DNA of 64,000 bases from Korobacter sp963758505 (GTDB lineage: Bacteria > Acidobacteriota > Terriglobia > Terriglobales > Acidobacteriaceae), in the NCBI GenBank assembly GCA_963758505.1, contig CAVWVJ010000003.1, forward strand, positions 496,001 through 560,000, written 5' to 3'. The position numbers and the translations under genes were made by a program. Position 1 is the first letter of the stretch. The number at the start of each line of letters is the position of its first letter. Below the pieces are notes generated by a model. It was not told the DNA's origin. It saw only the letters and a list, made by a program, of their open reading frames with translations, and ran no database searches. Shown here one piece after another: positions 61,186-64,000 of the stretch.

Positions 61186-62574
61186 ATGTGCTATGTGAAA
61201 TTCTTTACCGGTTGGGGGCTTGTGATGTGCATAGGCCTCGCCGCCGTTGCCCAGTCGTCCGCTCCGAACAAACAATCCGGCGACACGGCGCAGATTCGCG
61301 CTATGCTGCGCGACGTCTCGCCCCAGCGCATCGAAGCAACCATCAATAAGCTCGTCAGCTTCAACAACCGCTCCACCCTGTCCTCCGGCATTCCCGCCGA
61401 TTCCGGCAAAGGCATCGCCGCCGCGCGCGAGTGGATCAAGAGCGAGTTTGAACGCTACTCAAAAGACTGCGGCGGCTGTCTCGAGGTAAAGACGGACGAT
61501 TTCACCGAAGGTCCCGCAGACCGTATTCCCAAGCCGACGGAAATTACCAATGTTTACGCAGTATTGCGGGGTTCCGACCCGGCCAGTGCGGACCGCGTGG
61601 TGCTGGTCACCGGGCACTACGATTCGCGCAACACCGACACGCTGAACACTACCGATCCGGCTCCCGGAGCCAACGATGACGGCAGCGGGACCGCCGTGAG
61701 CCTGGAGTGCGCGCGGGTGCTGAGCAAGCACAAATTCCCGGCTACCATTATTTTCCTCACCGTGGCGGGCGAAGAACAGGGCCTGAATGGCAGCCGTCAC
61801 TTCGCCAAAATGGCCAAGGCACAGGGCTGGAACATCGAGGCGGTGCTGAATAACGACATCGTGGGCGGCAACCGGACGCCCGGGGATACCGGCCAGGATC
61901 CGCACACGGTAAGGGTTTTCTCCGAGGGCATTCCCTCGAACGCCACCGATACCGATCTCAAACTGATCCGTGCCACCGGCGGCGAAAACGATTCGCCCTC
62001 GCGTGAACTGGCCCGCTATGTGGAAGAGGTCGGGCGTACCGACCTTCCCAAGACATTTCAGCCTACGCTGATCTATCGTCGCGACCGCTTTTTGCGCGGT
62101 GGCGACCACATCAGCTTCAACGAACAGGGCTACGCCGCCGTGCGCTTCACCGAGTGGCGCGAGGACTTCCACCATCAACACCAGAACGTGCGCACAGAGG
62201 GTGGCGTGGAATACGGGGATCTTCCGAAGTTCGTGGACTTCGACTACGTGGCCGACGTCGCGCGGCTCAACGCCGCCACCCTGGCGACCCTGGCGATGTC
62301 TCCCGGGGCACCGGACGATGCGCACCTGCTCACCAAGGGTCTCGACAACAATACGCAGATCACGTGGAAGCCCTCACCCGGAGGCCTGGCTACGGGTTAC
62401 GAGATCGTTTGGCGACCGACTTCGGCGCCGGATTGGGAATCGCACAAGGATTTCCCGGCCGACGCAACCAGTGCAACCGTCGATGTCTCCAAAGACAACG
62501 TGATCTTCGGTATCCGTGCCTTGGGCAAGGACGGCCTGAAGAGTCCAGTCGTAATTCCTCCGCCGGAGCGGTAG
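61186..62574 (+). CDS. M28 family metallopeptidase (aminopeptidase-like)
   Basis: 462 aa with hydrophobic N-terminus (signal peptide, MCIGLAAVAQSS). Zinc ligand His/Asp in VLVTGHYDSR and GANDDGSGTA, catalytic Glu in VAGEEQGLNGS, and later His in GGDHISFNEQG. C-terminal ~85 residues resemble a FN3-like domain (ITWKPSPGGLATGYEIVW). Extracytoplasmic aminopeptidase. Confidence 0.9.
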   Translation: MCYVKFFTGWGLVMCIGLAAVAQSSAPNKQSGDTAQIRAMLRDVSPQRIEATINKLVSFNNRSTLSSGIPADSGKGIAAAREWIKSEFERYSKDCGGCLEVKTDDFTEGPADRIPKPTEITNVYAVLRGSDPASADRVVLVTGHYDSRNTDTLNTTDPAPGANDDGSGTAVSLECARVLSKHKFPATIIFLTVAGEEQGLNGSRHFAKMAKAQGWNIEAVLNNDIVGGNRTPGDTGQDPHTVRVFSEGIPSNATDTDLKLIRATGGENDSPSRELARYVEEVGRTDLPKTFQPTLIYRRDRFLRGGDHISFNEQGYAAVRFTEWREDFHHQHQNVRTEGGVEYGDLPKFVDFDYVADVARLNAATLATLAMSPGAPDDAHLLTKGLDNNTQITWKPSPGGLATGYEIVWRPTSAPDWESHKDFPADATSATVDVSKDNVIFGIRALGKDGLKSPVVIPPPER

Positions 62575-62596
62575 TCTAGTACGAAGGAAATCCCGT

Positions 62597-63457
62597 ATGC
62601 CCCGTGGCACCTCCATGACGCTGAGCCTGCCGCCCTTCACCAAGGCGGTGAAGTGGCTCATCATCATCAATGCGGCGATCTATTTCGGCCTGCTGCTGCT
62701 CGCAATTCCTGCCCGGTCCGCTGCCGATGCGATCTCCGTTTACGGCTCCCTCATTCCGGCTGCGGTGCTGCATGGATACGTCTACCAGATCGTCACCTAC
62801 GCCTTTCTGCATGGCTCCATCATGCACATCCTCGGGAACATGTTTGTCCTGTGGATGTTCGGCTCGCAGATCGAGATGGATTTCGGCACCCGCCAGTTCC
62901 TCGAGTTTTACTTCTGGTGCGTGATTGGCGCGGCGCTGATCACCATCGCGGTGTCTTACACGGGCCTGCTTGGCGTTACGCCGATGATGCGCACCATCGG
63001 CGCCTCCGGCGGCATCTTCGGGATCTACGCGGCCTTCGGCATGATTCACGGCGAGCAGGAGATCATGCTCTTCCCGCTGCCCTTCCAGATGAAGGCAAAG
63101 TATTTCGTCTGGATCCTGGTGCTGGTCACGCTGGCTCTCTCGCTCTCGGCAGCCGGCGGCAGCCACGGCGAATCGATCGCTTACAGCGCGCATATCGGCG
63201 GATTGCTCTTCGGATACATCTACCTCAAGTTCATGCCGCGCCGCGGTTTGCGCTTCCTCTTCTCCGAGCGCTACTACGGGACGCGCAATGCCTACTACAA
63301 GTGGAAGCGCAAACGCGCCGCGCGCAAGTTCGAGGTTTACATGCGCCAGCACAAGCGCGAAGACTACTTCGACCAGTACGGCAACTTCAAGGACCCCTCC
63401 AAGAAGGACGATAAAGACAACGGCCAGTCCTCCTCCGGCGGCGGCTGGGTGAATTAG
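62597..63457 (+). CDS. Rhomboid-family intramembrane serine protease
   Basis: 286 aa, six transmembrane segments. HGSIMHILGNMFVLW in TM2, GASGGIFGIYAAFG with catalytic Ser in TM4, and AHIGGLLFGYIY with catalytic His in TM6. A basic C-terminal tail with KRKRAARKFEVYMRQHKRED follows. Start at ATG 62597, or ATG 62615 (MTLSLPPF). Confidence 0.9.
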   Translation: MPRGTSMTLSLPPFTKAVKWLIIINAAIYFGLLLLAIPARSAADAISVYGSLIPAAVLHGYVYQIVTYAFLHGSIMHILGNMFVLWMFGSQIEMDFGTRQFLEFYFWCVIGAALITIAVSYTGLLGVTPMMRTIGASGGIFGIYAAFGMIHGEQEIMLFPLPFQMKAKYFVWILVLVTLALSLSAAGGSHGESIAYSAHIGGLLFGYIYLKFMPRRGLRFLFSERYYGTRNAYYKWKRKRAARKFEVYMRQHKREDYFDQYGNFKDPSKKDDKDNGQSSSGGGWVN

Positions 63458-63841
63458 CTACTTCACGTACTGCGCTTCCCCGTTGCCGAACGACCAGTTC
63501 TCTTTGACGACCTCGACCAGATTGATGAAGACATCTTCCCGCCGAAGCTTGAGCCGCTCGTGCACGCCATCGGCGATCGCCTTGTAGAACGCCTGCTTCT
63601 GCTCCACCGTGCGGCCCACGCTCAGCGTGATCTGGATGAACACGCAATCATCGGTGCGCTCGATGCCCATGTAGGTCCGATCGAAGATCAATTCCTCGGG
63701 CGGATGCTCGGTGATCACCTGGAAGCGATCCTTTTGAGGCACGTGGATGGTCGCGAGCATCGCGTCATAGACGACCTCTCCAATGGTGCGGCGGTAGTCC
63801 GCAGATTTCCCTTTCGCAAGATCAATACGAACCAACGGCAT
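63458..63841 (-). CDS. Tautomerase-superfamily protein
   Basis: 127 aa; mature N-terminal Pro after Met as needed for catalysis (MPLVRIDL). RIDLAKGKSADYRRTIGEVV and VFIQITLSVGRTVEQKQAFYKAIADGV match the tautomerase_2-like group. Convergent with the rhomboid gene. Confidence 0.85.
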   Translation of the reverse strand: MPLVRIDLAKGKSADYRRTIGEVVYDAMLATIHVPQKDRFQVITEHPPEELIFDRTYMGIERTDDCVFIQITLSVGRTVEQKQAFYKAIADGVHERLKLRREDVFINLVEVVKENWSFGNGEAQYVK

Positions 63842-63871
63842 GAAAGCTCCTTAAAACCGACTCCTTTTTGA

Positions 63872-63904
63872 GCACTTTTTGATCGTTTTTGACGCAAAAA
63901 GTGC
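63872..63904. promoter_or_regulatory. Ten-base inverted repeat upstream of the gene beyond the window
   Basis: GCACTTTTTG and CAAAAAGTGC are perfectly complementary with a 13-base spacer; it could be an operator or part of a divergent promoter. Confidence 0.45.
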
Positions 63905-63936
63905 CTCATTTTCGCGTTTTGCGCGCATGTTTTCAG

Positions 63937-63954
63937 TCCGCTCCGGCGAGCGGA
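63937..63954. other. Hairpin near the right end of the window
   Basis: TCCGCTC-CGGC-GAGCGGA, seven base pairs with a four-base loop, in the leader of the next gene. AAGGAG at 63995-64000 is its probable RBS; the start codon is beyond the window. Confidence 0.4.
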
Positions 63955-64000
63955 GGCTGCGGAGCACCTCCCGACAGGCAACCTACTAAAGAATAAGGAG

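Noticed and set aside
1..64000. CRISPR arrays, insertion sequences or prophage
   Set aside because: No regularly spaced identical repeats, transposase or phage protein signatures were seen; repeats are short, dispersed palindromes.

Overview
The window reads as chromosomal DNA of an Acidobacteriota member, most likely the Terriglobia/Koribacter-like group. This is an inference from gene content, not from a marker gene: an Oar-type TonB-dependent receptor with an N-terminal carboxypeptidase-regulatory-like domain, several small secreted proteins with the same domain, paired MacB-type permeases, a TPR/outer-membrane-barrel protein, high GC and many small intergenic palindromic repeats. There are no rRNA genes, recognisable tRNAs, CRISPR arrays, transposases or phage genes. 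It is a mostly housekeeping region with a few unusual items.

Layout. 148-9869: a tightly packed + strand exopolysaccharide/secretion cluster (TPR + beta-barrel exporter, GT-B glycosyltransferase, degenerate sugar nucleotidyltransferase with left-handed beta-helix, STAS protein, Wzx/PelG-like flippase, an unknown protein, a secreted Q/P/T-rich protein), followed by a dTMP-kinase-like enzyme. 10946-15885: TonB-dependent receptor, APC permease, and an AhpD-like protein whose CxxC motif is CPY-TGA, i.e. a probable selenoprotein with a SECIS-like hairpin. 16008-19472: a tiny orphan protein, a 617-bp structured intergenic region, an unknown Cys/His protein, a SnoaL-like protein and a right-handed beta-helix protein. 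19607-23475: purF and purL on the minus strand. 23576-28285: an MDR oxidoreductase, selB and trmFO. 28511-32194: two MacB-type permeases and a membrane protein. 32225-37816: der, a DinG-type helicase, a DUF4126 protein and a flavoprotein disulfide reductase. 37874-40665: a cytochrome c/barrel fusion and a pentaheme cytochrome. 40731-44258: ygjV-like, DUF309 and the queuosine genes queD, queE and queC. 44331-51222: TPR lipoprotein-like protein, molybdenum cofactor genes moeA, moaC and mogA with an embedded response regulator, a lipid kinase and membrane proteins. 51373-57680: DedA-like protein, response regulator, ligA, RsbU-type phosphatase, PRC-barrel protein and HIT hydrolase. 58064-63841: ribosomal protein S1, two small secreted proteins with a LysW-like zinc-ribbon protein, M28 peptidase, rhomboid protease and a tautomerase. 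The window ends in a strong ribosome binding site for a gene just beyond it.

The best candidates for something undescribed are: (1) the Sec-containing AhpD-like protein, with selB about 9 kb downstream on the same strand; (2) the cytochrome c/beta-barrel fusion next to a five-haem cytochrome; (3) the exopolysaccharide operon that includes a STAS protein and a nucleotidyltransferase lacking its signature; (4) three families of intergenic palindromic repeats, several lying directly against start codons; (5) a set of apparently leaderless genes with TATAAT placed 6-9 bases before the start codon, including a duplicated promoter/start unit in front of ligA; (6) a LysW-like carrier protein without the usual C-terminal tail. 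All assignments come from reading the sequence; no database search was run.
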